A stretch of DNA of 43,079 bases from the NCBI GenBank assembly GCA_900317865.1, contig ONIK01000019.1:1-43079 (forward strand), written 5' to 3'. Below the pieces are notes generated by a model. The model made no database searches, was not told where the DNA came from, and saw only the letters and a program-made list of their open reading frames with translations. Below, one piece after another: positions 16,303 through 26,600 of the stretch. Every line of letters begins with the position of its first letter. The stretch's first letter is position 1. Made by a program: the position numbers and the translations under genes. This DNA is from an uncultured Methanobrevibacter sp. GTDB lineage: Archaea; Methanobacteriota; Methanobacteria; Methanobacteriales; Methanobacteriaceae.

Positions 16303-17271
16303 TTAAATACTATTAACCTTTTGATGCCATTCCCATGCAGATGAAACAATAGATTCCAAATTGTATTCTGGTTCCCATCCCAATTCATTTTTAATTTTAG
16401 ATGCGTCCGCAATTAAAATATCCGGATCACCTTCACGACGGTCAGCAATTTCAACATTAAAATCACAGCCTGTGACCTTTTTACACATGTCTATGATTTC
16501 ACGAACGGAATAACCTTTACCATTACCCAAATTAAAGATATTTGATTCATTTTTTTCACACAAATATTCATAAGCCGCAATATGGGCATCAGCCAGGTCA
16601 TTTACATGAATATAATCACGTATACATGTACCGTCAGGAGTATTATAATCAGTCCCGAATATAGATATACTATCTCTTTTACCTATAGCCGCATCCAAAA
16701 CCAAAGGAATTAAATGAGTTTCAGGATCATGCAATTCACCGATTTCACAGTCAAAATCACAACCAGCAGCATTGAAATATCTTAAAGACACAAAATTAAA
16801 GTCACCTTTTTCAGCTTCACGTTCCAAAGCTTTTTCAGTAATCCATTTTGAATGACCATAAGGATTTATTGGCTTTAATTCCTGGTCTTCAGTAATAGGA
16901 ATTTTTTCAGGATTACCATATACGGCAGCAGTTGAAGACAGGATAAACTTATCGACACCAAACTCTCTCATGATTTTTAAGAGGTTTAAAGTGTTTTTAT
17001 AGTTGTTTTTGAAATATTTTTGAGGATATTCAACTGATTCGGCAACAGATGAAAAAGCGGCAAAGTGCAATACTCCATCTATATCGTATTTTTCAAATAC
17101 TTCCCTCAAATCACTACTTCCAAAATTATAATTTTCAAAGTTACCCCATTTTACAAATGTTTCATAACCTTTGCATAAATCATCAACGACTACAGTATCA
17201 TATCCTGCTTTATGCAAAGCCTTATTGGTATGTGAACCAATATAACCTGCTCCACCAGTAACCAGAATCAA
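16303..17271 (-). CDS. galE: UDP-glucose 4-epimerase
   Basis: Short-chain dehydrogenase-fold epimerase that interconverts UDP-glucose and UDP-galactose with bound NAD, giving sugar donors for surface polymers and glycolipids. The 322-residue sequence begins ILVTGGAGYIGSH (NAD-binding GxxGxxG), has DLCKGYETF, the catalytic serine in LSSTAAVYGNP and the YGHSK catalytic Y-x3-K, then FNAAGCD and CIRDYIHVNDLADAH. The start codon is TTG at 17271, with AGGTG placed in and just after the stop codon of the upstream reductase; no ATG fits. UDP-hexosamine specificity is also possible for this family. Confidence 0.9.
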   Translation of the reverse strand: MILVTGGAGYIGSHTNKALHKAGYDTVVVDDLCKGYETFVKWGNFENYNFGSSDLREVFEKYDIDGVLHFAAFSSVAESVEYPQKYFKNNYKNTLNLLKIMREFGVDKFILSSTAAVYGNPEKIPITEDQELKPINPYGHSKWITEKALEREAEKGDFNFVSLRYFNAAGCDFDCEIGELHDPETHLIPLVLDAAIGKRDSISIFGTDYNTPDGTCIRDYIHVNDLADAHIAAYEYLCEKNESNIFNLGNGKGYSVREIIDMCKKVTGCDFNVEIADRREGDPDILIADASKIKNELGWEPEYNLESIVSSAWEWHQKVNSI

Positions 17272-17280
17272 TTATAACAC

Positions 17281-18459
17281 CTAGACAAATTTACCTAATT
17301 TCAATAAAGCTTTAGGAGAAACTTTAATTACTTTTTTAACAATTTCGGTAGTTGAAATTTTCTCGAAACTTTCGCCTTCAAATGCATGTGCAAGACTGTT
17401 TAATTCATCATCATCCAATGTAAGCAAGTATTCCTGAACTTTTTTATATCTTTTGATATCATGGTCTAATTCTTCATGAGCCATTTCATCATATAATTTA
17501 AGGTATTTTTTGGAACAGTCTTCTTTAATAGCTTGAGCAGCTACTTTACCTGCACACATTCCACCGGTCATACCGCTGATAATTCCTCCACCGGTTAACG
17601 GATTTACTTGTCCTGCTGCATCTCCGCAAACTAAAATATTATCATCATATAGTTTTTTGCTCATTCCACCAACAGGGTCTCCACCAACATTGATTTCAAC
17701 AGCCTGAGCATTTTTTAAATAAGGGGATTTTGCAACGAAATCATCCAAGTATTCAATTGCAGTCTTTTCAGCTTTATGTGGTAAAATAGCTAAACCAACA
17801 TTTGCAATGTCATCACCTTTAGGGAAAATCCATACGTAACCTCCAGGTGCACAGGAACCCAAGTAAAATTCGATTACACCCGGTTTTTCAAATTCAACAT
17901 TACACATTTCGTATTGTACACCAGATTCCATTTCTTTAGCTTTTGCAGCTGGTCTAAGACCTGCCCATCTTGCAATATGACCTTCAGGACCATCGGCAGC
18001 AATTAAGATTTTACATTTAAAGGTTTCTTCTTTTCCCATTGATTCAGTCTCAACAATGAATCCATTATCAATCTTATCAATGCCAGTTACTAAAGTTTTA
18101 ATTCTAATTTCAGCACCTGCTCTTGCAGCATCCATTGCCATATGCTTATCGAATACTTTTCTTTCAAGAATGTAACCTGCTTCAGGTAATTTGACCTGAT
18201 CTTCGGTTAACCATACATCAGTTCCGTCAGGTGTCTGTAATCTTACACCTTCTATTTTTTTAGTAACCCATCGAGGATTAGGTTCAATGCCTAATTTTTC
18301 AAGTCCTTCAATTGAAACTCCTTCAGCACATCTTTTTGGTGCTCCAATTTCGGATTTTTTATCCATTAAAATAACTTTTGCTCCGCCTAAAGCAGCATGT
18401 TTTGCTGCGCTTGAACCAGCCGGTCCTGCACCCACTACAATTATATCAGTTTCAATCAT
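17281..18459 (-). CDS. digeranylgeranylglycerophospholipid reductase (geranylgeranyl reductase family)
   Basis: FAD-dependent enzyme that saturates the isoprenoid chains of archaeal ether lipids. The 392-residue protein starts IETDIIVVGAGPAGSSAAKHAA (dinucleotide-binding GxGxxG), continues CAEGVSIEGLEKLGI, ERKVFDKHMAMDAARAGAEI, IAADGPEGHIARWAG and CGDAAGQVNPLTGGGIISGMTGG, the FAD-binding and family motifs. Ribosome site GAGGACTGATTTT precedes the ATG at 18459. The small ferredoxin gene ends 4 bases upstream, and ferredoxin is a known electron source for some archaeal members of this family, so the pair is likely a functional unit. Confidence 0.92.
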   Translation of the reverse strand: MIETDIIVVGAGPAGSSAAKHAALGGAKVILMDKKSEIGAPKRCAEGVSIEGLEKLGIEPNPRWVTKKIEGVRLQTPDGTDVWLTEDQVKLPEAGYILERKVFDKHMAMDAARAGAEIRIKTLVTGIDKIDNGFIVETESMGKEETFKCKILIAADGPEGHIARWAGLRPAAKAKEMESGVQYEMCNVEFEKPGVIEFYLGSCAPGGYVWIFPKGDDIANVGLAILPHKAEKTAIEYLDDFVAKSPYLKNAQAVEINVGGDPVGGMSKKLYDDNILVCGDAAGQVNPLTGGGIISGMTGGMCAGKVAAQAIKEDCSKKYLKLYDEMAHEELDHDIKRYKKVQEYLLTLDDDELNSLAHAFEGESFEKISTTEIVKKVIKVSPKALLKLGKFV

Positions 18460-18463
18460 AAAA

Positions 18464-18631
18464 TCAGTCCTCTTTTTCTAAAGCATTTATTGGACAAGCT
18501 TTAATGCATGTGTCACAATCTTTACATTCATCTTCTTTAAAAATTAAAGCATATTCTCTCACTTGAATTAAATTTCTCGGACAAACACCTGCGCATTCAC
18601 CACAGAATGAACACCATTCTTTAACTATCAT
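18464..18631 (-). CDS. 2[4Fe-4S] ferredoxin, 55 residues
   Basis: A very small iron-sulfur protein: MIVKEWCSFCGECAGVCP, then a middle strand, then ECKDCDTCIKACPINALEKED. Two C-x2-C-x2-C-x3-C-P motifs (C7, C10, C13, C17 and C36, C39, C42, C46) each ligate a [4Fe-4S] cluster. The ATG at 18631 follows AAAGGAGATATT, a strong ribosome site. It is the first gene before the geranylgeranyl reductase, which begins 4 bases after its stop, so it probably delivers electrons for lipid saturation. It is shorter than most two-cluster ferredoxins but complete in its motifs. Confidence 0.93.
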   Translation of the reverse strand: MIVKEWCSFCGECAGVCPRNLIQVREYALIFKEDECKDCDTCIKACPINALEKED

Positions 18632-18652
18632 AATATCTCCTTTATAAAAACA

Positions 18653-18669
18653 AACTAAAAAGTTTAGTT
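18653..18669. promoter_or_regulatory. inverted repeat in ferredoxin leader
   Basis: AACTAAA/TTTAGTT with a 3-base spacer lies 22 bases upstream of the ferredoxin ATG, in the 140-base AT-rich gap to the usp gene. It could be a regulator site or a leader hairpin; nothing decides between them. Confidence 0.3.
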
Positions 18670-18771
18670 ATTAATAAATGTGTATATATTAATATTTAAA
18701 TATATAGTAAAAAATAGGATTTTAAAAGAAAATAAAGTAAAATAAAAGAAAAAACAGTAGAAAAAAATATT

Positions 18772-19197
18772 TTACTTTACAAGTAAAACAGGCACATCAG
18801 AATTTCTTAAAAGTCTTTCCGTTACAGAACCTATTTGATGGTCGCTAACATTATTTTCTTCAAAAGATACAAATCTCTCATTATCTGAACCCAATGCACT
18901 GATTACAACCAAATCTGCACCAGTTTGATTAATAATAAATTTCATATCCCTTAAAGCATCTGCAGTCAACAAATGTTCAACGACTTCGACATCATATTCT
19001 GCTGCTTTTTTTGTGATTTTACCCAAAATTGCATCACCACTGTCTTCTTCAGAATCATAGCTGTTAAAAGAGAATTCTTCCAAAACATGAACAGCAGCTA
19101 TTTTAGATGAAAATTTACGGGCAATTTCAATAGCAACATCTGCTGCCTTATATCCATATTCAGAGCCGTCTACAGGAACACAAATAACATCAAACAT
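18772..19197 (-). CDS. universal stress protein (UspA family)
   Basis: A 141-residue single-domain Usp: MFDVICVPVDGSEYGYKAADVAIEIARKFSSKIAAVHVL at the N-terminus, ADLVVISALGSDN in the middle, and a C-terminal GSVTERLLRNSDVPVLLVK. The C-terminal part keeps the GS of the ATP-binding G-x2-G-x9-GS motif but the earlier glycines are spaced by an insert, so ATP binding is uncertain. The ATG follows the atwA stop codon directly (TAAATG), with the ribosome site GGAGAGCG inside atwA, so both are one transcript. A U-rich stretch follows the stop. Confidence 0.88.
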   Translation of the reverse strand: MFDVICVPVDGSEYGYKAADVAIEIARKFSSKIAAVHVLEEFSFNSYDSEEDSGDAILGKITKKAAEYDVEVVEHLLTADALRDMKFIINQTGADLVVISALGSDNERFVSFEENNVSDHQIGSVTERLLRNSDVPVLLVK

Positions 19198-20904
19198 TTA
19201 TTCGCTCTCCTTCAAGTAGCTTGCATGACAGAAATCTATGAAGTTATCAACAATTTTATCCATATCCTCACTGTCATCAATAATCTTTCCATCATCCATA
19301 AATAAGGCTCTGTTGGATAATTCCTTAATGAAATCAGTGTTATGGGAAATCATAATAATTGTAATTTTATACTTCTTAGATATCTTTTTAAGTGAATTGG
19401 TGACAATTCTTAAAGTAATTGGATCCAAATCCCCAAACGGTTCATCTAAAAGCAAGAATTCAGGTCTTGAAACCAATATCAATGCAAGCATTACACGAAC
19501 CTTTTGACCGCCGGATAATTCATATGATTTTCTTTGCAATATATCCAAATCCAAATCAAGACTTTCAAAAATATCTGCTACTGCTTCACGAGTTGCTGTT
19601 TCCGGAAATCTTGGGAATAAATCAGCCAGAATATCCGGTTCAAGACCAACCTGTTCCAGACGGGCTCTAGCCTCACTTTCCTGCAAATCAGTGAGTAAAT
19701 AAAGTGAATCCAATAATTCATCACTAAGACCCATTCTTTCAGCTCTCTGGCGAGCTTCTTTAACAATATTTTGATTTTTATAACCTAAACGAGTAGCTAA
19801 CTGATCCACTACAGTAGCATAATGGGCAAGTGCAAATTCCTGATGCATAAATCCAAGTTTTGAACGGATTTTCATACGGCCTAATCCTGCAATAGCAATA
19901 TCATGCCATTCATCGTCAACTTTGTATAATACATCTCCACTATCTGAATCATCAAGCCCCGCCAACATACGAAGCAGAACTGTTTTTCCAGCTCCACTCG
20001 GACCGATTAAACTCAAAATATTTTCTTTTTGAACTTTAAAGTTGATGTCTTCAATTTGGAGTACTTCTCCACCAGTCAACAAGTAGAATCTTTTATATAC
20101 ATCCTTAACATCAAGAATATCTTCATCAGTTGAAATGTTTTCAATATCTACAATAGGGTCCATTCCACTCATAAATTCTTCTGTAATCTCTTCAGGAGTT
20201 CCTTCTTTTTTGATTTCCCCATTTTCCATCAATATAACTCTATCAGCAAGATATTTTTGAACTTCAGGCAAATGAGAAACTACGACTACAGTAATATTTA
20301 ATTCCTTATTGATATTTTTAACTGCATCAAGGATTTCTTGTTTTGTTTTAGGGCATGCCATTGTTGCAGGTTCATCTAAAAGTAATGCTTTTGGTTGTTT
20401 AGCAAGTTGACGGGCAATGATTAATCTTTGTTTTTCCCCACCACTTAAAACTGAAGCATAATGATCTTTTTTATGAGTAAGTGATACCAATTCCAATATT
20501 TTATCCGCTTCTTCACCGAATTCACTTTCAGCAACTTCAAAATCAGTACTTCCCTCATCAAAGTATCTGCGCGCATATAATTTTCTCAAGACATTTTCAC
20601 GTACTGTATCAGGCCATAATCCAAAAGACCTTTGAAGATGAATTGCAGTTACTTTTTTAAGTTCATTATAATAAAATTGGGAAGAATTTCCATCAATGCT
20701 CACATCAGCAACCGTGATGCTTCCTTCATCAATATGTTCAACTCCTCTTAAAGCTCTTAAAAGTGTTGTTTTACCGGAACCACTTTTACCCATGATTCCA
20801 AGAATCTCACCTTCCTTAACTTCAAAACTAACATTTTTAAGACCAACAACAGAGTTTCCATCCTCTAATTTATATGATTTACTTACATTTTCAACTTTAA
20901 TCAT
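19198..20904 (-). CDS. atwA: methyl-coenzyme M reductase system component A2
   Basis: Soluble protein with two ABC ATPase domains and no membrane part, 568 residues, needed for ATP-dependent reductive activation of methyl-CoM reductase in methanogens. Domain 1: Walker A GKSGSGKTT (about residues 39-47), signature LSGGEKQRL, Walker B LLLDEPATMACPKT. Domain 2: Walker A GPSGAGKTV, signature LSGGQKVRV, Walker B LLLDEPFGDLDP, H-loop ISHNTD. DEPATMACPKT, without the usual LDP after domain 1 Walker B, is a family trait as I recall it. It heads a two-gene transcript with the Usp gene. The start ATG at 20904 follows GAATGGGGCATGAACT, a weak ribosome site. An ABC importer ATPase is the alternative, less likely given the lack of permease genes. 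Confidence 0.9.
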   Translation of the reverse strand: MIKVENVSKSYKLEDGNSVVGLKNVSFEVKEGEILGIMGKSGSGKTTLLRALRGVEHIDEGSITVADVSIDGNSSQFYYNELKKVTAIHLQRSFGLWPDTVRENVLRKLYARRYFDEGSTDFEVAESEFGEEADKILELVSLTHKKDHYASVLSGGEKQRLIIARQLAKQPKALLLDEPATMACPKTKQEILDAVKNINKELNITVVVVSHLPEVQKYLADRVILMENGEIKKEGTPEEITEEFMSGMDPIVDIENISTDEDILDVKDVYKRFYLLTGGEVLQIEDINFKVQKENILSLIGPSGAGKTVLLRMLAGLDDSDSGDVLYKVDDEWHDIAIAGLGRMKIRSKLGFMHQEFALAHYATVVDQLATRLGYKNQNIVKEARQRAERMGLSDELLDSLYLLTDLQESEARARLEQVGLEPDILADLFPRFPETATREAVADIFESLDLDLDILQRKSYELSGGQKVRVMLALILVSRPEFLLLDEPFGDLDPITLRIVTNSLKKISKKYKITIIMISHNTDFIKELSNRALFMDDGKIIDDSEDMDKIVDNFIDFCHASYLKESE

Positions 20905-20978
20905 AGTTCATGCCCCATTCATATTATACAAATTTTTATTAATAACCCTATTTAAAAATATTTATTGAGTTGATTTTA

Positions 20979-21278
20979 ATGAGTTGTGAAAATAAAATTC
21001 AAGAGTATATTGATAGCTTAGAAAATGACAAATTGTTAATAGAAACACATTTTGCAAACATGGAAAAAGTAACTAGGGAAAATGACAAATTAGAAAGAGA
21101 TCAATTAATTGGACTATTATCTAACTTTAGCACTCTAAATATTCAATATGACCAGTTATGTAATGATTTAATTACATTTATGAAAATATTTAGACCTGAA
21201 ACTGAAGAAATCAGACTCTACAAAACTGATGAACTTGTTGAATTATTGAATCAAAAAGCTAATGATATTGAAAGTTAA
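20979..21278 (+). CDS. small helical protein, unknown
   Basis: A 99-residue, mostly helical and charged protein (MSCENKIQEYIDSLENDKLLIETHFANMEKVTRENDKLERDQ and onward). It has two cysteines and no recognised domain. The ATG at 20979 follows GAGTTGAT; a TTG at 20970 is in frame but overlaps that site. It is divergent from atwA (74-base gap) and its end overlaps the convergent zinc-ribbon gene by 4 bases. Confidence 0.65.
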   Translation: MSCENKIQEYIDSLENDKLLIETHFANMEKVTRENDKLERDQLIGLLSNFSTLNIQYDQLCNDLITFMKIFRPETEEIRLYKTDELVELLNQKANDIES

Positions 21279-21796
21279 CTTTGATAAGATAAAGTTACCT
21301 GATTAGATGTAGTTGAATTTTCAGCTACAACCTCACCATTTCTTAAAAGCTGAATAACCATATTCTCGGAAGAACCGTCATATCTTTCGACTAAAACCTG
21401 AACTTTATCCCAAGCAGCAACATCCAGTTTAATTATTTCATGACCATGACCATGTTTTTCTTGAGGAGAACTTGGATCTCCTCCTTTGAAATACCAATCT
21501 TCATCATATTTAACTTTTACTTCATAAGGATGAGAAGAACCTTTCTGAATATTGTTATCTGCAACAACAACATTTAAAGACTCTTCATGGCTTGGCTGTG
21601 AAAAAGTATAAATAACCGAGAACAATACTAATGCAATAGCTATAATTCCAATAATTAAAGCAATTTTTTTTACTGTTCCCATTTTCCACCCATTTCCTCT
21701 TTGACCAGTAGGTGAACCATTTAATATATAGGAACAGTTTTCACAATATGCAGATGATGAGAGATTGTCATATCCGCATCTTGGACACTTTACCAT
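21275..21796 (-). CDS. zinc-ribbon membrane protein with extracytoplasmic domain
   Basis: A 173-residue protein with three parts: an N-terminal zinc ribbon (C4, C7, C18, C21 in KCPRCGYDN...YCENC), one transmembrane helix (about residues 43-65, KIALIIGIIAIALVLFSVIY), and an outer beta-rich domain with a histidine-rich patch (EKHGHGHEI) followed by VQVLVERYDGSSENMVIQLLRNGEVV. The ribbon probably faces the cytoplasm. Proteins of this shape are common and poorly known in Methanobrevibacter. The ribosome site is AGGTTTAAATT before the ATG. The short HGHGH patch could bind a metal. Confidence 0.78.
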   Translation of the reverse strand: MVKCPRCGYDNLSSSAYCENCSYILNGSPTGQRGNGWKMGTVKKIALIIGIIAIALVLFSVIYTFSQPSHEESLNVVVADNNIQKGSSHPYEVKVKYDEDWYFKGGDPSSPQEKHGHGHEIIKLDVAAWDKVQVLVERYDGSSENMVIQLLRNGEVVAENSTTSNQVTLSYQS

Positions 21797-21883
21797 AATT
21801 TAAACCTATAAACACTTCTTTAAAAACTATTATTAAAAGTACTTATATATAAATTTAATGCAAAAATAAGCTTATTTTGCAAG

Positions 21884-23635
21884 TTAATGATAATAATTGA
21901 AAACATTTAATGCAGATTTTTTTGTCATTCCATCAACTTTTTCCAAGTCTTCTAAACTTGCATTTTTTATATTTTCAATAGTCCCAAATTCCTTTAAAAG
22001 TTTAATTTTACGTTTTTTACCAATTCCTTTAATATCATCAAGACTGGATTGACTTATATTTTTACTTCTAAGCTTTCTATGATAAGTAATAGCAAAACGA
22101 TGTGATTCATCACGAACCTGCTGAAGCAAATGTAGAGCCCTATTATTTTTAGGAATAATAATTGGCCTTTTTGAATTTGGAAGATAAATTTCTTCAAATT
22201 CCTTTGCAAGACCTATAATCGGAATGTGTGACAAGTCCAACTCATCCAAAACTTCACAGGCCATACCCAATTGACCTTTACCTCCATCAATAACAATCAA
22301 ATCAGGTTCAGGGTCTGATTCAATAAGCTTTAAACGGCGAGTCAGCAATTCTTTCATCATTGCAAAATCATTAGGCCCAGGGGTTTCCATTCTAAAATGC
22401 TTATACATTTTTTTATTAGGCTTTGCATCTTTAAATGAGACTTTTGACCCGACTGCAAACTTGCCTGAAATGTTACTTATGTCATAACCTTCAATTACAC
22501 GAGGCAATTTTTCAAGCTTCAAATATTTTTTAAGTTCTATTAAAGAATTTTCCAGTTTTTTCTTTTGATGCTTGATTATTTCAGCATTCTTTTCAGCCAT
22601 TTTAACAAGCCTTAATTTTACACCTTTTTGAGGGACTTTAATATGAACCTTATTGCCTCTCAAATCACTTAACCATTCCTCCAGCAATCCTTTATCATCA
22701 ATTTCTTCACTTAAAAGAATTTGTTTTGGAACATGTCTATTATAACCATAATACTGTTGAATAAAAGAGGATAAAATCTCTGAAGTTGAATCATACTTTG
22801 AACCGCTCATCATAAAGTCATCACGGCCTGTGATTTTACCGTTACGGATAGGCATGATTACAACATAAATATCATGTTTACCCTGTGCAATAGCTATTAC
22901 ATCCTGATCCAAGTCATCATCAACCAAATCAACAAACTGTTTTTCCATAATTTCTTCAATTGATGCAATTTGATCCCTTAAAACAGCGGCCTTTTCAAAT
23001 TCCTCATTATTTGCCGCTTCCATCATTTCCTTCTTAAGGTTTTTTACGATAACAGAATATTTTCCCTGGAAAAATAAGTCTATCTTATTTATAATTTCAG
23101 CATACTCTTTTTCTGTGATATTTCCTGCACATGGAGCATAACATAAATCAATCTGAGCATTAAGACAAGGTCCATTCATATTACGGCAGGTTCTAATTTT
23201 GAACAAGGATTTTAAAAATTTAACCGTTCTTTTTACAGAACCCACATCAGTAAAAGGACCATAAAAAACAGCATTTTTACTGATATTTCTTGTAATGACA
23301 AGACGTGGAAATTTTTCATCTGTTATTTTAACATAAGGATAACGTTTATCATCTTTCAGTTGAATATTATAACGAGGATGATGTTTTTTAATCAGATTAG
23401 CTTCTAAAATTAGAGCTTCCTTTTCAGAATTAGTTATGATATATTCCAAACTATCAAAATGACTCATCAGAATTTGAGTTTTTGGTCTGTCCAACTTTTC
23501 CCTAAAATAAGAGCGAACCCTATTTAAAAGATTTTTTGCCTTACCAATATAGATAATTTCTCCATCGGCATTTTTCATAATGTAAACACCGGGTTTTTTT
23601 GGCAGGTTATCTGGAGATGTAATTTTTGTAGACAT
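21884..23635 (-). CDS. uvrC: excinuclease ABC subunit C
   Basis: Nucleotide excision repair nuclease that makes both cuts around a lesion recognised by UvrA and UvrB. The 583-residue protein has the GIY-YIG domain (GVYIMKNADGEIIYIGKAKNLLNRVRSYF, residues about 16-45), a cysteine-bearing linker, the UVR motif (MMEAANNEEFEKAAVLRDQI), the RNase H-like domain (IEGYDISNISGKFAVGS, VIDGGKGQL, DESHRFAITYHRK) and C-terminal helix-hairpin-helix units (SLDDIKGIGKKRKIKLLKEFG, LEKVDGMTKKSALNVF). AGGTATTTTAA before the ATG overlaps the stop of the giant helicase gene 9 bases upstream, so the two are probably co-transcribed. uvrA and uvrB are not in the window. Confidence 0.96.
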   Translation of the reverse strand: MSTKITSPDNLPKKPGVYIMKNADGEIIYIGKAKNLLNRVRSYFREKLDRPKTQILMSHFDSLEYIITNSEKEALILEANLIKKHHPRYNIQLKDDKRYPYVKITDEKFPRLVITRNISKNAVFYGPFTDVGSVKRTVKFLKSLFKIRTCRNMNGPCLNAQIDLCYAPCAGNITEKEYAEIINKIDLFFQGKYSVIVKNLKKEMMEAANNEEFEKAAVLRDQIASIEEIMEKQFVDLVDDDLDQDVIAIAQGKHDIYVVIMPIRNGKITGRDDFMMSGSKYDSTSEILSSFIQQYYGYNRHVPKQILLSEEIDDKGLLEEWLSDLRGNKVHIKVPQKGVKLRLVKMAEKNAEIIKHQKKKLENSLIELKKYLKLEKLPRVIEGYDISNISGKFAVGSKVSFKDAKPNKKMYKHFRMETPGPNDFAMMKELLTRRLKLIESDPEPDLIVIDGGKGQLGMACEVLDELDLSHIPIIGLAKEFEEIYLPNSKRPIIIPKNNRALHLLQQVRDESHRFAITYHRKLRSKNISQSSLDDIKGIGKKRKIKLLKEFGTIENIKNASLEDLEKVDGMTKKSALNVFNYYH

Positions 23636-23644
23636 TTAAAATAC

Positions 23645-26600
23645 CTAGTTTAGCTCAACAATATCATTGTCTAATTTAACAGTACTGTCCGCAATCATTG
23701 AATCTAGAACACTTTTGATTTTAGATGAAGTTTTACGGGAAGTGGATTTAAATCCAAAGTTACGTGCAACTTCCCTAGTTAAACTTGCTGTTGTTACACT
23801 TTGTTTATGGGATAAAATAATTTCAATGTTTTTAGCAATCTCCTCATCTGAAATTAGTTCTATTTTTGGTTTTTCCCTTCTTCTGATTACAACATCATTA
23901 CTTGATGCATCATATAAAAAGTCTCCGATTCTTATAATGTTTCCTGAGTTTTCAGATTCTTTAATACCTCTTAAAACTTGCTTTTTCATTTTAGAACCTG
24001 CCCTTTTAATATGGCAGCTGTCCTTAACTCTTTTAATAACTTCATTAATATGAATTGGCCCTTCAACATTGACAATTTTATTAATTGAATTGGAAACATT
24101 GTCAATAGGTTGGGAGTATAAATCATCCTGGGAGTTTAAACCGAAATCACTGGCAAATTTATAATTGACTATTTCATCTTCTATTTTTCCTCTTTTAGGA
24201 AGTTTATTATCATCAAAAGCTTTTAATGTATTGTTAGATTTGAATCTTTCCTTTTCAATTTCTTTATAATCTTCATCAGCTATCTGGATAATATCCTCCA
24301 ATGCCTGATCTTTTCTATCTTCACGTCTTTCTTGTTCATGAATCGTTACAATAGCATCATCGTCACTAGATAATTCCTGTTTAAGCTTTTCCATTTGAAG
24401 CTCTCTTTCATATCTTAATTCCTCTTCCTCAGCAAAGGTTAATCCTTCATCCTGAGGAACGTATTCTTCACCTTCATAATCCTGAATTGGAGTAAGATAA
24501 TCATTTTCATCATATTCTTCTGTGCGGTCTACAACAGAAACGTATCCCACTTGAGTAGGATTTTCAATTTCATTTAAAGACTTGCGTATATATTTTATAT
24601 CACGTATACCGCTTTTAATAGAATCTTTTACAGATTTATTTTTGTGTTTATCCTCATCATAGTATAAATTATTCTTTCTCAATGGACTGTTAACATCATT
24701 AATACCTTTATAATATGTAATTCCATCAGGTGATGTAGATATATTGTTAACATTTTGAGAATCATTTACATTAATATAATTATCTTCAACAGTTGGTTGA
24801 TTATTATTATCATTAGCCTCGAACTTTTGAGTATTTTCATCATCCTTATTATTTAATGTATCAGAAATTACATCATCAAAAGCTTTATTTACAAGAGCTG
24901 AGGCAAGATTAGAAATATCTTCATCCCCAAGACTACCTTCAGGATTATTCTCAAAAGCTTCATCAATAATACGATTAAATTCTTTTTCTTTAACAGGCTT
25001 ATTTCTTCTCATACCAGATACACCATCAACATTTCTCTTAAATACCACTTTTAAATCATCATTATTGGAAATATCATCATTATTCGGTTCCACATTTTTA
25101 ATATCTCCCGAAAGGATTTCAACTTCTACAACATCATCGTCACTTGGTGCAGGTTTATAGTCATTAATATCTTCATCAATTATTTCACCATGAACCGTTT
25201 CCACTTCTTCTTTAGTTAAATTAAGTCTAGAAGAACCTCTAATAGCATTAGAAATCTTAGATTCACTTAAACCATTAGGATTATTAGGTTTTCTATCACC
25301 AAATAATATATTTTTTAAAGGATTTACTTCAACAACAGGAGGTTCATTTTCATCATCAGAAGAATCAATAGTACTTTCCTCATCATTGCTATGATCCACA
25401 TAAATATAATCCTCATCAGAACCTAAATCCACTTTTACATCATCAGAAGAATCATCATCAGAACCTAAATCCACTTTTACATCATCAGAAGAAACATCAT
25501 CAGAACCTAAATCCACTTTTACATCATCAACATCCAAATCAGATTTATCCTCCGAATAATCAATGATACTTTCCTCATCATTGCTATGATCCACATAAAT
25601 ATAATCCTCATCAGAACCCAAATCTACTTTTACATCATCAGAAGAATCATCAACATCCAAATCAACTTTATCCTCAGAAACAACATCATTAAATTCTTTA
25701 TCAGATTTTACTTCAAAATTCTCTTCAATATTCTCTTCCAAATCTAAAGTAGAATCTTCTTTTTCATTTACCTGAGAAATATCTTCCCGATCAATACCAT
25801 CAGCAGATTTATTGAAATTAATTTTATTCTTTGGTTTATATTCTTTTTTAATAGGCTCCGGCTCAACAATATCATCCACAACAGAATCATCAACATCAGA
25901 CCCAACAGACTCCGGCTCAACAATATCATCCACAACAGAATCATCAACATCAGACCCAACAGATTCTAAATCATCTTCCACAACAGAATCATCAGCAATA
26001 TCCTCTCCTATAGAATCTGTTGAAGTATTTGTATCATCCTCAACATTAAAAGAATCATTATCATCAGTTAAATCTTCAGTTTCTGAAATCTCTTCATCAT
26101 CACTATGATCAACATAAATAAATTCATCTTCGTCAAGTTTATCTTTAATTAAATCACTAATTTCTTCATCATCAACTTCATCAAGATTATCATCATGATT
26201 TCTAGAAAATTTATTTCTAATTGAAGATAAAATACTTCCGCCTACTCCTTTAGAAATACTTGAAGCAAATTTAACTTTAGAAGAAAGAGAACCTTCATCT
26301 ATTTCCTTTTCGTCTTCTTCTTGGAGTTTTTCTTCGAGTTCTTGTTCTGTGTATTGAACATCTTCGCTATTGTCTTTATCACTGCCAGGTGTATCTTCAT
26401 ATTCATTCTCATCACCATCATCATTTAAATGACTATCAGAATCATCAGTTAATTCATCGATTATTTCATCAAAATCAAAACTGTCCTCATTAATTTCTTC
26501 TTCTTTAACATCTAAAGAGTCATCTGATTCTTCTTCATCAATATCCACAGTTTCATACAAATCAGAATCCTTGCCAATATCTTCCACATCATCAGAAACT

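Noticed and set aside
25812..26108. Plus-strand Ser/Thr-rich open frames opposite the acidic linker (also 26571-26876)
   Set aside because: They are mirror images of the D/E/S-rich minus-strand repeats: GAT/GAA codons read as ATC/TTC on the other strand keep frames open. No ribosome sites and no independent features.
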